64,000 bases of DNA from NCBI RefSeq assembly GCF_021372645.1, contig NZ_JAJFUC010000015.1:85327-149326 (forward strand), written 5' to 3'. The DNA is from Clostridium sp. GTDB lineage: Bacteria > Bacillota > Clostridia > Clostridiales > Clostridiaceae. Shown here in pieces: positions 39,695-48,340 of this stretch. The position numbers and the translations under genes are program-made. How positions within the stretch are numbered: the stretch's first letter is position 1; the number at the start of each line of letters is the position of its first letter. The notes beneath the pieces were generated by a model, which made no database searches, was not told the origin of the DNA, and saw only the letters and a list, made by a program, of their open reading frames with translations.

Positions 39695-39958
39695 ATGAAA
39701 CAAATAGATATTCTTTATATGGTTAAGGATTTAAATGATGAATTATGTAATCTAAGTCCTGAATTATATGATGATGGGTCATGCTATAATTTCGTATCTA
39801 CAGGATGGGTTGATGTGGTTACATTTTGTGATCATTGTTTGTATTGTTCTGAAATTGATTCCGAAGAAGATATAGAAAATGCTGGTGGGTTTAAAGAGTA
39901 TCTTATTCAACAAAGAGATAGGTTTATAGATTTGTTGGTTAAGATGAAAGGTAACTAA
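39695..39958 (+). CDS. Acidic orphan protein
   Basis: 87 aa, helical, with VDVVTFCDHCLYCSEIDSEED (three Cys in CxxCxxxC-like spacing). GAAAGGAG upstream. Confidence 0.6.
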   Translation: MKQIDILYMVKDLNDELCNLSPELYDDGSCYNFVSTGWVDVVTFCDHCLYCSEIDSEEDIENAGGFKEYLIQQRDRFIDLLVKMKGN

Positions 39959-39962
39959 TAAT

Positions 39963-40133
39963 ATGAATGATAAAATTTTAAATCTATTAACTAAGAATGG
40001 ATTTTTCAAATTAACCAGAGAAGAAAGATTAGAGAAACATAAGGAATTTATTAAAAATATTCCTTACGTGTTAAGTAGTGAAGAAAAAGAAGAATTAGTG
40101 AAAATAATCAATAATGAAAATACCAATATATAG
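39963..40133 (+). CDS. Small helical protein
   Basis: 56 aa, two charged helices (TREERLEKHKEFIKNIPYVL and SSEEKEELVKIINNE). It starts 5 bases after the previous stop and ends inside a dispersed palindrome. Confidence 0.55.
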   Translation: MNDKILNLLTKNGFFKLTREERLEKHKEFIKNIPYVLSSEEKEELVKIINNENTNI

Positions 40134-40139
40134 GCATTT
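40118..40139. repeat. Dispersed palindrome, copy 4
   Basis: AAATACC, 8 nt, GGCATTT; spans the stop of the preceding gene. Confidence 0.6.
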
Positions 40140-40190
40140 GTAAATAAAAATAATTGAACCAAATGAATGTTTTATTGAAAGTGAGAATAT

Positions 40191-40406
40191 ATGAAAAAAT
40201 TAAAATGGTTAATGACAGAAGAGGAAAAGAGTAATGAAGTAAAAAAGAGGATAAAGAGAGCTGTTACTGCTATGTATAATGCTTGTAAAACATCTTATGC
40301 GGATAATGGGTGTAAAGGATGTCCATTTAGCGTGTCTATAGGATGTAAATTATATGGTCATCCTATTGAATGGGAAGATAAGGTTAAAGAATTGAAAAAT
40401 ATATAA
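40191..40406 (+). CDS. Small Cys-rich protein
   Basis: 71 aa. CKTSYADNGCKGCPFSVSIGCKL (four Cys) resembles small phage proteins with an Fe-S or zinc cluster after a basic helix. Weak ribosome site. Confidence 0.6.
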   Translation: MKKLKWLMTEEEKSNEVKKRIKRAVTAMYNACKTSYADNGCKGCPFSVSIGCKLYGHPIEWEDKVKELKNI

Positions 40407-40445
40407 AAGATAACTATGGTAATGATTTGGAAAGGAGAAATTATT

Positions 40446-40673
40446 ATGCCAGATGTATATATAAATTCAATAAAAGAAGTAGTGGCTAAAGATGGAGATT
40501 TATCTTGGAAATATGTAATTAAAGATATTGGGGATGAAGGTGTGTTTATAGAATATTATGAGATAAGTCTTGACGGTAAAAGAAATTGGGAAAAGAAATC
40601 TGATTTTAGAATTGATTTGTTTTGTGCAAAACAGGTTTTTGAAACAGGTCTTAAAGTTTTTAGTGAAATTTAA
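40446..40673 (+). CDS. Small orphan protein
   Basis: 75 aa from ATG 40446 (AAAGGAG upstream). Beta-rich: SLDGKRNWEKKSDFRIDLFC. Function unknown. Confidence 0.6.
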   Translation: MPDVYINSIKEVVAKDGDLSWKYVIKDIGDEGVFIEYYEISLDGKRNWEKKSDFRIDLFCAKQVFETGLKVFSEI

Positions 40674-40726
40674 TCAACACTAAAAATAGGTTTTGTTTTA
40701 ATACCAAGAAAGGAGAAATATAAATT

Positions 40727-41113
40727 ATGTCAGATACATTCCCGTTATATCCTTCCCTATCTGAAGAAGGAGAGTTAGAAGCACAAGAACTTTTAAATGA
40801 TTTCACCACTAGAATAAAAAAGATCATGCATGATGCCATTGAAGAAACCGTAGGTGAATTTTATAGTGATATCATTCCTCATATCGAATCTGATTCTTGG
40901 AATAATTTTAGAAATTACCTAATGGCTGGATTTAAAGATTACAACAATAGAAAAATACAAGGTTCATATGATTTTAAAGAAATTAGGCAACAGATTTATA
41001 AAGAATTTAGAGAAGATATTATAAAAGATTTAGACCAGGACAATTTAAAAGAAATTGAAAAATTAAAAAAGCAAATTGAATTTATGCATCAATGTGAGAG
41101 AAATAGATATTAA
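40727..41113 (+). CDS. Helical orphan protein
   Basis: 128 aa, almost all helix: EEGELEAQELLNDFTTRIKK..., with a coiled-coil C-terminus (DLDQDNLKEIEKLKKQIEFM). GAAAGGAG upstream. Similar short proteins occur in phage early regions. Confidence 0.65.
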   Translation: MSDTFPLYPSLSEEGELEAQELLNDFTTRIKKIMHDAIEETVGEFYSDIIPHIESDSWNNFRNYLMAGFKDYNNRKIQGSYDFKEIRQQIYKEFREDIIKDLDQDNLKEIEKLKKQIEFMHQCERNRY

Positions 41114-41153
41114 AACCAAAGAATAGATTTATGCAAACGTAGGAGGGATGTAA

Positions 41154-41252
41154 TTAGATTTAGAAAAAAGAAAAATTATAGCTTTAGAAAAGATATCAGA
41201 TAGATTATGGTTTATTGCATTGTGGTTGTTTTTTATGATGTTAGTGAAGTAA
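41154..41252 (+). CDS. Possible 32-aa membrane peptide without canonical start
   Basis: AGGAGGG (41141-41147) is followed after 6 bases by TTA GAT TTA GAA..., an open frame ending in a hydrophobic segment (LWFIALWLFFMMLV). No ATG, GTG or TTG is available in this frame; TTG to TTA would explain it. Confidence 0.3.
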   Translation, partial: LDLEKRKIIALEKISDRLWFIALWLFFMMLVK

Positions 41253-41270
41253 ATAAAGGAGGATGAGTTT

Positions 41271-41588
41271 ATGCAAAAAGTAATACATATTTGTGATAAA
41301 TGTGGCGTTGAAAAGATTTATGATCAAAATTCAAATTCTGAATTTAGAAAGGTAAAATTCTTAGTGGGTAAAAGAGGTAGTACTTATGTTTCTAATGAAG
41401 AATATTCAAATGGTGTGGCAACTTCAACAGAAGTGTTTTTATGTAAAGAATGCCAAATTAAATTAGGTATTCATGGATTAAATGATAAAGAAGAGGCAAG
41501 TTTCTATAAGCAACCAGAATTAATAGATAGAGTATTTGAATTGTTTATCGATATCGCAGATGAATTAGGTTATACAAGAAGTGAATAG
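41271..41588 (+). CDS. Zinc-finger orphan protein
   Basis: 105 aa: HICDKCGVEKIY at residues 6-17 and FLCKECQIKLG at about 60 form a split C2-C2 site around a beta domain, a layout common in phage proteins of unknown role. AAGGAGG upstream. Confidence 0.65.
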   Translation: MQKVIHICDKCGVEKIYDQNSNSEFRKVKFLVGKRGSTYVSNEEYSNGVATSTEVFLCKECQIKLGIHGLNDKEEASFYKQPELIDRVFELFIDIADELGYTRSE

Positions 41589-41624
41589 AAATTGTGTTTG
41601 GTGTTGATAAGAAAGGATTAAATC

Positions 41625-41855
41625 ATGAAAGAATTATTACTTTATATACAAACTCTAAAGCAAATTGTTGATGAAAACTACGGTAAAGAATGCGTGTTTT
41701 ATGATGAAGGAGAATGGTATTCCAGAGAGCATAGTAGACATATAACCCCACAAGAGTTATGTGATTATGTGATAAGTATACTTCATTCAACAGATGAAGA
41801 ATATTTAGAAGAAATTATAGAAAAAGCATGGAAATACGATGAATTATGTAAGTAA
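41625..41855 (+). CDS. Small acidic orphan protein
   Basis: 76 aa, helical; CVFYDEGEWYSREHSRHITPQELCDYVI in the middle. GAAAGGA upstream. Function unknown. Confidence 0.6.
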   Translation: MKELLLYIQTLKQIVDENYGKECVFYDEGEWYSREHSRHITPQELCDYVISILHSTDEEYLEEIIEKAWKYDELCK

Positions 41856-41877
41856 GAATCCCAATCTATAGGGATTC
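41856..41877. repeat. Dispersed palindrome, copy 5
   Basis: Complementary arms GAATCCC and GGGATTC around 8 nt, beginning at the stop codon of the preceding gene. Confidence 0.65.
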
Positions 41878-41927
41878 ATATTTGAACCAAAACTGTATTT
41901 GCTATCAATATTTAAAGAGGTGATCCT

Positions 41928-42164
41928 TTGTACAACTGGAACGATGAAAAACTAAAACGACACTATGACAGAACCTTAAAACATGCCAAAGATGATAGAT
42001 ATGAATTTACAGATGAAGAATTAGAAAAGCCCTACTTAGATAAATTATCTCATCAAACTAAAAGCAATAGGATTATGAGAATGATTACGCTTGCTTATTA
42101 TTTAGGTAAGTTAAAAGGGGTTAGGGAAGTTGATGAGGGTAAAACACCTGTGGTGTTAAGTTAG
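41928..42164 (+). CDS. Small orphan protein, TTG start
   Basis: 78 aa: YNWNDEKLKRHYDRTLKHAKDD..., sharing the NWNDEKL-R start with the gene at 12795. Basic second half. AGAGGTGATC upstream. Confidence 0.6.
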   Translation: MYNWNDEKLKRHYDRTLKHAKDDRYEFTDEELEKPYLDKLSHQTKSNRIMRMITLAYYLGKLKGVREVDEGKTPVVLS

Positions 42165-42176
42165 GAAGGAGAATGA

Positions 42177-42404
42177 ATTATCAAAATATTTTTCGTGTTA
42201 ATATTAATATTTTATTTATTGCCTGTTATCATGACATATATTTGTATTAAAGATCAATATGAAACTGAATGGACATATATAAATACTGGTAAATTGAATA
42301 AGAATGATTGGGTTATGGTTTTAACCCCACTTTTAAATTTTGGATATATGATATTCGGTATGTTTAGAGTGTTTGATATATTTATACGCCAAACTGAAAA
42401 ATAA
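42177..42404 (+). CDS. Two-span membrane protein with ATT/ATC start
   Basis: About 75 aa. AAGGAG (42166-42171) is followed by ATT ATC AAA ATA at spacing 5-8; the first canonical start (GTG 42195) is too far away. Hydrophobic spans IKIFFVLILIFYLLPVIMTY and LLNFGYMIFGMFRVF. Function unknown. Confidence 0.5.
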   Translation: MIKIFFVLILIFYLLPVIMTYICIKDQYETEWTYINTGKLNKNDWVMVLTPLLNFGYMIFGMFRVFDIFIRQTEK

Positions 42405-42453
42405 TTATAAAAGGCACATTCTATAATGATTTTAAGAAAGGAGGAAAATAAAT

Positions 42454-42678
42454 ATGGAAGAAACCAAAACTGTAGAATCAAATATTAATCTTGAATTTGA
42501 ACCAGTATCACAACCAGCATTATTTAATCAAATGAAACCATATCTTTGTCCTGTATGCTGTGGTAAAGGTATCGTGCCAGCAGGATTTTATAACTTTCCT
42601 GGTAATTGCGGTAGTATTACAAGCACTTGTGCAGAAACTTGTAGAGCGTGTAATGGCAAAGGAATTATTATTGCTTAA
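42454..42678 (+). CDS. DnaJ-type zinc-knuckle protein
   Basis: 74 aa. CPVCCGKGIVPAGFYN and CRACNGKGII are paired CxxCxGxG knuckles, as in the DnaJ zinc centre, a common fold of small phage proteins. AAAGGAGG upstream. Confidence 0.7.
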   Translation: MEETKTVESNINLEFEPVSQPALFNQMKPYLCPVCCGKGIVPAGFYNFPGNCGSITSTCAETCRACNGKGIIIA

Positions 42679-42748
42679 ATAATATAATAGAATTTTGCTT
42701 TTGTCATGATTTAACAAAAAATAAAAACAAAAAGGAGAAAATATTTTA

Positions 42749-43504
42749 TTGATAGGGTTACAAGAATATATAATAAAAAATAGTATTAATGTTCCTAAAT
42801 TAGCGGAAGAAATGAAAATGCAGCCAAACACGATATGGAGATGGTTTAATTTAAATAAAGTTCCTGATAAATATATAGAATATTTTTCAGATAAATATAA
42901 ATTAGAAAAAGATTATATAAGTAAAATAGTAAACAATATTAATACATACAAACCAAGATTTAAAGGATTTGCTAATGAATATAAAATATTTGATGATTAT
43001 ACTGAAATATATATCGTAAAAAGAAACGGAGAAAAATTTACAACATTAATTGATACTGAAGATTTACCTAAGTTAATTAAACTTAATCTATCTTGGAATG
43101 TTGCTTTCAATAAAAATATAGATGGTTATTATGTTGCAGCAACAGAATATATAGATAAAAATAATTCTAAGATACATCTATTACATAAAATAATATTAGA
43201 TGCCGATGTTACTAAAAATCAATATATAGATCACAAAGATCATGATACATTAAACAATAGAAAATATAATTTACAGATTATAGAGAATGATAAAAACACT
43301 AAAAATAGAAAATCAAAAAATTCTAATAATAAAAGTGGATATAGAAATGTGTTTTGGAATTCTGGAAAAGAAAAGTGGCAAGTATCGTTATGTCAAAATT
43401 ATAAACGAATAATAATAGGTTATTATGACGATGTTGACGAAGCGGGTAGGGTTGCTGAAGAATCTAGGCAACAATATTATGGTAAGTTTGCTGGTAAATC
43501 ATAA
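42749..43504 (+). CDS. HNH homing endonuclease with HTH and AP2-like domains
   Basis: 251 aa. Residues 12-45 are HTH-like (NVPKLAEEMKMQPNTIWRW). A beta domain leads to the HNH_3 core HLLHKIILDA...YIDHKDHDTLNNRKYNLQI (about 145-180), then an AP2-like DNA-binding module NKSGYRNVFWNSGKEKWQV...GYYDDVDEAGRVAEE (195-245). The arrangement is typical of free-standing phage homing enzymes. Start is TTG 42749 or nearby, with AAAGGAG upstream. Confidence 0.85.
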   Translation: MIGLQEYIIKNSINVPKLAEEMKMQPNTIWRWFNLNKVPDKYIEYFSDKYKLEKDYISKIVNNINTYKPRFKGFANEYKIFDDYTEIYIVKRNGEKFTTLIDTEDLPKLIKLNLSWNVAFNKNIDGYYVAATEYIDKNNSKIHLLHKIILDADVTKNQYIDHKDHDTLNNRKYNLQIIENDKNTKNRKSKNSNNKSGYRNVFWNSGKEKWQVSLCQNYKRIIIGYYDDVDEAGRVAEESRQQYYGKFAGKS

Positions 43505-43546
43505 TCGTGACAGTATAAGCATTCTATTAAGAAAGAAGGATTGAGA

Positions 43547-43942
43547 ATGTCATATAAGGGCAGAAGATGTTCTGAGGCAATAGTTATAAGAAACGTTGAA
43601 GATTTTGATGAACAAGAAAACTATCAGTGGATAGCAAAAAGTTTATTAGATGGGCAATACCATGTTGGTTATATTTACGTAGATACCCCTTGGTATTCAT
43701 CCAAAGATCAATGGATTTATTATTTAAAATATCAAGTGAATACAAGTAGTTATGGGTGTCAACATTGGGAAGAATGTATAGTTAATAGAGATACCATAAA
43801 ACCATATACAATAAGAAATAAAACTTGGTTAAATGATTTATATGATATAGATAGTATTTTTGTTACAAGTGATTATATCTTAGATAATTCTGAAAAAAAT
43901 ATACTTGGTACAGATATTGACGAAGTAATTAATAAATTTTAA
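43547..43942 (+). CDS. Orphan protein
   Basis: 131 aa from ATG 43547 (AGAAGGA upstream). Trp/Tyr-rich beta domain (GYIYVDTPWYSSKDQWIYYLKY). Function unknown. Confidence 0.6.
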   Translation: MSYKGRRCSEAIVIRNVEDFDEQENYQWIAKSLLDGQYHVGYIYVDTPWYSSKDQWIYYLKYQVNTSSYGCQHWEECIVNRDTIKPYTIRNKTWLNDLYDIDSIFVTSDYILDNSEKNILGTDIDEVINKF

Positions 43943-43950
43943 TAGTTTAG

Positions 43951-43972
43951 GAATGCCGATTTATAGGGATTT
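43951..43972. repeat. Dispersed palindrome, copy 6
   Basis: GAATGCC, 8 nt, GGGATTT, after a stop codon and 59 bp before copy 7. Confidence 0.55.
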
Positions 43973-44030
43973 AAAATTAGTAAAATAAAAACATAACCAA
44001 AATTCCATTTTATCATGATTTTAAGGATTG

Positions 44031-44052
44031 AAAATCCCATTATACAGGCGTG
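44031..44052. repeat. Dispersed palindrome, copy 7
   Basis: AAAATCCC then TATA and AGGCGTG; the right arm is degenerate. Confidence 0.4.
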
Positions 44053-44112
44053 TAGTTTTTGAATAATTAACAAAATTAAAAAATAAATATAAGGAGGATT
44101 AAATAATACATA

Positions 44113-44961
44113 TTGAAACAATTTAAAAGAGATGAATCACAGAATAGTAACAAGTTACATTTAGATAAATATTATACACCAATAATTTTAGCAAAATATT
44201 GTATTGATAAGACATATAAGATAATAGGTGAAGAAAATATCACTGAAGTAATTGAACCGTCAGCAGGGAATGGAAGTTTTAGCAACCAGATAGAAAATTG
44301 TATAGCATATGATATTGAACCAGATGAGCAAAATATAATTAAACAAGATTTTCTTGAATTAAACTTAGATTATAAGAAAGGACGATTATTTATAGGGAAT
44401 CCCCCTTACGGAGCAAGAAATACATTATCAGTTCAATTCTTTAAAAAGGCAATTCAAATAGGGGATTACATAGCATTTATACTTCCTATAAGCCAATATA
44501 AAAATACTCAACAAATGTACGAATTCGATTTAATACATAGTGAAGATTTAGGTAAAAAATTATATTCTGATAGAGATGTTCATTGTTGTTTTAATATTTA
44601 CAAAAGACCTTTAAGTGGTAATTTTAATAAAAAGAAAAAATATGAATTTATAGATTTTACTCTTTGTGAAAAAAGAGAAGGTAAAAAACAGAGTAAGGCA
44701 TTTCCGAATAATGATTATGATTTCCGCATATGTACATGGGGAGCAGTAGGAAAGATATTAAGTGAGAATGAATCATACGCAAAAGAAGTAGCTTTTTATA
44801 TACATAATCCTAATATGAAAACAGTTATTAGATCAGCAATAGAACGAATGGATATAAATAAAGAATTTATTTTTACAAGTACACCTAATCTTTTGTTATG
44901 GCAATTATATGAATATTTGATGAGAGAAATACCAGAATTAAAACTGAAATCTGTTTCGTAG
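44113..44961 (+). CDS. N6-adenine DNA methyltransferase (NPPY type)
   Basis: 282 aa from TTG. Motif I EPSAGNGSFS (about residues 47-56) binds S-adenosylmethionine and the catalytic motif IV is NPPYG (about 95-99), the signature of adenine-N6 enzymes. DKYYTPIILAKYCID is the usual N-terminal motif X. No target-recognition domain of normal size and no restriction gene is present. AAGGAGG is 15 bases upstream with ATACATA between it and the TTG. Confidence 0.85.
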   Translation: MKQFKRDESQNSNKLHLDKYYTPIILAKYCIDKTYKIIGEENITEVIEPSAGNGSFSNQIENCIAYDIEPDEQNIIKQDFLELNLDYKKGRLFIGNPPYGARNTLSVQFFKKAIQIGDYIAFILPISQYKNTQQMYEFDLIHSEDLGKKLYSDRDVHCCFNIYKRPLSGNFNKKKKYEFIDFTLCEKREGKKQSKAFPNNDYDFRICTWGAVGKILSENESYAKEVAFYIHNPNMKTVIRSAIERMDINKEFIFTSTPNLLLWQLYEYLMREIPELKLKSVS

Positions 44962-44970
44962 TAAAATTAG

Positions 44971-44992
44971 AAATGCCTATAAATTGGGATTC
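44971..44992. repeat. Dispersed palindrome, copy 8
   Basis: AAATGCC, 8 nt, GGGATTC, 10 bases after the methyltransferase stop. Confidence 0.6.
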
Positions 44993-45125
44993 TTAAAGTT
45001 AAAAATTGTGATAAAACAATCGTTTTATGTTATTTTAGAAAACCGTATCAAATTGCAACGGTATAAAACAATAAAATAAAAATAAACATGGTGCAAAATG
45101 CAACGATTTTAAGAAAGGAGTACAT

Positions 45126-45419
45126 ATGGATTTTATAAAAATAAATAATTTAGAAGAATATAAGGATTTAATTCAATCTCTTTATGATAATTTTAGTTGT
45201 GAAGAGGAATGGGAAAATTATTTTGGTTTTGAATTAAAGTGGGATGAGGATACTGGTGAAGTATTAGAAACATTAAAAGAATATCAAGGCAACATTGAAA
45301 TATCTCCAGAAGAAAATGAATATCCTATAGTTTGCGTATATGCTTTTGATGAAACTTTTGATAGGTTTGGAGAAATTAAAACTAGAATATTTGATTGGGT
45401 TTCTATGAGTAATTTGTAA
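45126..45419 (+). CDS. Acidic orphan protein
   Basis: 97 aa, strongly acidic (SCEEEWENYFGFELKWDEDTGE). AAAGGAG upstream. A 150-nt leader with a palindrome and a repeated GCAACG/TGCAACG text precedes it. Function unknown. Confidence 0.6.
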   Translation: MDFIKINNLEEYKDLIQSLYDNFSCEEEWENYFGFELKWDEDTGEVLETLKEYQGNIEISPEENEYPIVCVYAFDETFDRFGEIKTRIFDWVSMSNL

Positions 45420-45434
45420 AAAATACAAAATCAT

Positions 45435-45457
45435 AAACCCCGTTAAATTGGGATTCT
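45435..45457. repeat. Dispersed palindrome, copy 9
   Basis: AAACCCC, 9 nt, GGGATTC. Confidence 0.5.
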
Positions 45458-45472
45458 TAGACCACAAAAACC

Positions 45473-45494
45473 ACACCAATTTCGGGTTTGGTGT
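45473..45494 (+). other. Hairpin ACACCAA/TTGGTGT
   Basis: 7-bp perfect stem, 8-nt loop, ending at the ribosome site of the next gene; a CCAA/TTGG-class intergenic hairpin. Confidence 0.6.
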
Positions 45495-45509
45495 AGAAAG
45501 GAAATAAAT

Positions 45510-45698
45510 ATGGAAAATATATATTACAAACAAGCAAAAAGCAATTTGGGGTGTCCAGAAATATGTTTAAATCAAGTGGTTTATCATAATAGATATTATT
45601 GTGCTATGGATTGTTTAATGATGGAAAAACTTAGGAATGAATTTTTAAAAGTAAAGGTAAAAGAAAAATTTATAGAGAAATACACAAAGGAACTATAA
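45510..45698 (+). CDS. Small Cys-containing protein
   Basis: 62 aa: LGCPEICLNQVVYHNRYYCAMDC has four Cys in two pairs, a possible metal centre; basic helix at the end. GAAAGGA upstream. The next ATG follows its stop directly. Confidence 0.6.
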   Translation: MENIYYKQAKSNLGCPEICLNQVVYHNRYYCAMDCLMMEKLRNEFLKVKVKEKFIEKYTKEL

Positions 45699-45914
45699 AT
45701 GATTGAAAAAATAAATAATACATACAAAATCGTTTGTGATTCATGCGGTGAGATATTTTCAGATAATTTTTACACCTTCCCTGATGCAGTAGATTATAAG
45801 AAAAATAATGCTTGGAGAAGTGTAAAAGTATCAGAAGGTAATTGGAATGAAATTTGTCCTGATTGTGTGGAGTTTGAGAAGAGATTAAAAGGGAAAGGAA
45901 ATATAAATGTATAG
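45699..45914 (+). CDS. Small zinc-ribbon protein
   Basis: 71 aa: IVCDSCGEIF and EICPDCVEF (C2-C2), a rubredoxin-like ribbon of the phage type. It begins at the base after the upstream stop and overlaps the next gene by 8, so the three are coupled. Confidence 0.65.
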   Translation: MIEKINNTYKIVCDSCGEIFSDNFYTFPDAVDYKKNNAWRSVKVSEGNWNEICPDCVEFEKRLKGKGNINV

Positions 45915-46272
45915 ATATACTATTGGTGAAGATTCATATGAAGATTATCATGAATATGAAATACTTCATAAAAACTTATTCACAAAAGAAGAATTTATGT
46001 ATTTATGCAAAGAAGCATTCAAAGAACTTGATTTTAAAATCAAAAAAGAAATTTGTGAATCAATGGCTTCACAAGGAACACATTATATTGTTAAAATACT
46101 TACAGAAAAATATGGATTCATATTACCAAACAAAGTTGTATGCCGTCTTTATTTAGGAGACTTATCTGATCATTGGGGTGGGTGTGAAGAATGTCCTCAC
46201 TCATATTATCTTAATGGAGAACTTAAATGTAATTCTGAAGATTGTAATATTAGACCTTTTGAAGATGAATAA
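45907..46272 (+). CDS. Orphan protein with C-terminal Cys cluster
   Basis: 121 aa. EFMYLCKEAFKELDFKIKKEI is helical; CEECPHSYYLNGELKCNSEDCNI near the end holds five Cys for a zinc site. GGGAAAGG upstream. Confidence 0.6.
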   Translation: MYRYTIGEDSYEDYHEYEILHKNLFTKEEFMYLCKEAFKELDFKIKKEICESMASQGTHYIVKILTEKYGFILPNKVVCRLYLGDLSDHWGGCEECPHSYYLNGELKCNSEDCNIRPFEDE

Positions 46273-46324
46273 AAAAATCATAACCTAATATCACTTTTAT
46301 CATGAATTTTAGAAAGGAGTTTTT

Positions 46325-46573
46325 ATGGGACGTTATTCAGAAAAAGTTAATACTTCACCAAAACAAAAGAAAATTAAAAAAGTACTTGAAGAATTAGGAC
46401 ATACAGATGTAGAAGTTTGGTGGGAACCTATTGGTGGTGCTATGGAGATGTGTGGGAATGACGGTGGTTATTTTTTTAGTAGTGAAGAAAACACATTAGA
46501 ACCTATTGGATATTCATTTAATGAAACTATGGATTATATTCAAAGTACTTCATATTTTAAAATTAAAAAATAA
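46325..46573 (+). CDS. Small orphan protein
   Basis: 82 aa: SPKQKKIKKVLEELGHTDVEVWWEPIGGAMEMCGNDGGYFF, a basic helix then a Gly-rich sheet. The WWEPIGGAMEM block is distinctive but I know no function. AAAGGAG upstream. Confidence 0.65.
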   Translation: MGRYSEKVNTSPKQKKIKKVLEELGHTDVEVWWEPIGGAMEMCGNDGGYFFSSEENTLEPIGYSFNETMDYIQSTSYFKIKK

Positions 46574-46617
46574 TAACCAAATAACGGTTTTATCAAATTC
46601 AGGAAGGAGGAATTGTT

Positions 46618-46803
46618 ACGGAAGAGGCAATTAAAATTATCACAAATTTAGTTTATATACTTCAAAAGATTGAAAGAGAAGGATATGATTTATACCCAGA
46701 CGAAATAAAAACTGTATGGCAAGCAAAAACATTTTTAGGTTATTCAAATCCAGTAAGTATCGAAGAGGGTACTGGATGTATGGTAAGAGAAGTAACTGAA
46801 TAA
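46618..46803 (+). CDS. Orphan protein with ACG (or ATT) start
   Basis: 61 aa. GGAAGGAGG is followed after 7 bases by ACG GAA GAG; no ATG, GTG or TTG exists in frame (ATT at 46612 is the alternative). The protein (EEAIKIITNLVYILQKIEREG...) looks like a normal helical domain, so the frame is real. One base change from ATG. Confidence 0.5.
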   Translation, partial: TEEAIKIITNLVYILQKIEREGYDLYPDEIKTVWQAKTFLGYSNPVSIEEGTGCMVREVTE

Positions 46804-46871
46804 ACAATCAATTTGGTTTTAAGTTTTATTAAAAACATAAAATAAAGATGAAAGGAGATATAATACATAAA

Positions 46872-47636
46872 TTGCAATTATATTATAAAGATGAATACAT
46901 AAGATTATTTCAAGGTGATTGTTTAGAAGTAATGGATAGGTTAATTGAGAAAGGTGTTAAGTTTGATGCAATAATTACCGATCCACCTTACGGGACTACA
47001 GCATGTAAATGGGATAGTGTAATTGATTATAAGGAAATATGGGATAGACTTGAAAATTTAATAACAGACGATGGATGTGTATGTTTATTTGGTACAGAAC
47101 CATTTAGTAGCCATTTAAGATTGAGCAATGAAAAACTTTATAAATATGATTATAAATGGATTAAATCAAAAGTAGGTAATTTTCTAAATGCTAAAAATAG
47201 TCCAATGAAAAAATATGAAGATGTAATGTGTTTTAGTTTTGGAAACATAGCAAATGGTAGCAAAAATATGATGAAATATTATCCTCAAGGGTTAATAGAA
47301 ATTAATAAACAAAAAAGTAATAAAGGTAAATCAAGAAAAGGAACTACAATTGAAGAACGTCCAAGTAGACAAAATGACTATACTCAAAAATATACAAATT
47401 ATCCGAATAATATTTTAGAATTTAATTCTGAAAGTGGATTACATCCAACGCAAAAACCAGTAGCCCTTATAGAATATCTTATTAATACATATACAAATGA
47501 AAACGAACTTATATTAGATTTCACTTGTGGTTCAGGAACAACATTATTAGCATCAAGGAATTTAAAAAGAAAATGTATCGGAATTGAATTAGAAGAAAAA
47601 TATTGTGAAATAGCAAAAAACAGATTAACAGCATAA
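46872..47636 (+). CDS. DNA methyltransferase (DPPY type)
   Basis: 254 aa from TTG 46872, after AAAGGAG and ATACATA. GDCLEVMDRL and motif IV TDPPYGTT (about residues 39-46) precede motif I DFTCGSGTTLLAS near the C-terminus, so it is a beta-class amino-methyltransferase (N6-adenine or N4-cytosine). HPTQKPVALIEYLI is the conserved link. No cognate endonuclease beside it. Confidence 0.9.
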   Translation: MQLYYKDEYIRLFQGDCLEVMDRLIEKGVKFDAIITDPPYGTTACKWDSVIDYKEIWDRLENLITDDGCVCLFGTEPFSSHLRLSNEKLYKYDYKWIKSKVGNFLNAKNSPMKKYEDVMCFSFGNIANGSKNMMKYYPQGLIEINKQKSNKGKSRKGTTIEERPSRQNDYTQKYTNYPNNILEFNSESGLHPTQKPVALIEYLINTYTNENELILDFTCGSGTTLLASRNLKRKCIGIELEEKYCEIAKNRLTA

Positions 47637-47642
47637 TTTATA

Positions 47643-47663
47643 AAACCCAATATCCAGGCATTT
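47643..47663. repeat. Dispersed palindrome, copy 10
   Basis: AAACCC, about 8 nt, GGCATTT, just after the methyltransferase stop. Confidence 0.5.
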
Positions 47664-47681
47664 ATAAATTACAAAAACATA

Positions 47682-47699
47682 ACCAAATTTTTGTTTGGT
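47682..47699 (+). other. Hairpin ACCAAA/TTTGGT
   Basis: 6-bp stem and 6-nt loop, between the palindrome and the next ribosome site. Confidence 0.5.
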
Positions 47700-47725
47700 C
47701 ACATTAATTAAGGAAGGAGATATAG

Positions 47726-47995
47726 ATGTTTTTAAAGCGAATTTACAGAAGAATAAAATATATTCCTAAATTTATTAAAGAATCTTTAACATATGAATAT
47801 GAAACTTGTCAAGAATGTGGCAATGCTTTTCGTATAATGTGGCACGTTAATGATGAAATATGGAATAAAGTAACTAATACTAATGACGGTGGTGGAGGAT
47901 CATACTGCGTTGATTGTTTTGTTAAAAAAGCTGAAAGTAAAAATATAAAAATAAATTCAAAAGATATAAATTTAGAATTGTTTTATTTTGAATAA
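47726..47995 (+). CDS. Small zinc-ribbon protein
   Basis: 89 aa: basic N-terminus, then YETCQECGNAFRIMW and SYCVDCF (C2-C2 ribbon), acidic tail. GGAAGGAG upstream. Confidence 0.65.
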   Translation: MFLKRIYRRIKYIPKFIKESLTYEYETCQECGNAFRIMWHVNDEIWNKVTNTNDGGGGSYCVDCFVKKAESKNIKINSKDINLELFYFE

Positions 47996-48031
47996 ATATT
48001 TGGTTTGGTTATGAAATGAAAGGAGAAATTT

Positions 48032-48298
48032 ATGACCGAAGAACAAATAATAGATAATTTCAAATTGTTACTCAATAAGAATAAAGATAAATATTTAATA
48101 TCTTTTTATTATCAAGTGAAGACTCATCGTAAAAAAAGAATTAATAAAAAATGGTTAAAAAGATATGGAGTAAAAGAATATAAGAGAGCTTCTCCTGAAT
48201 GTTTTGAAGAAACAAGTAAAGTAATTGAACAACTTATAAAAATAAAATTACCAACATATTTTGATAATTTTGTAGATGTCCGTGATTTGAAAATATAA
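48032..48298 (+). CDS. Basic orphan protein
   Basis: 88 aa, many Lys (KTHRKKRINKKWLKRYGVKEYK), possible nucleic-acid contact. AAAGGAG upstream. No family recognised. Confidence 0.6.
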   Translation: MTEEQIIDNFKLLLNKNKDKYLISFYYQVKTHRKKRINKKWLKRYGVKEYKRASPECFEETSKVIEQLIKIKLPTYFDNFVDVRDLKI

Positions 48299-48340
48299 TT
48301 AATATAAAACCTAAATTTGGTTAAGAAAGGAAAAAATTTT

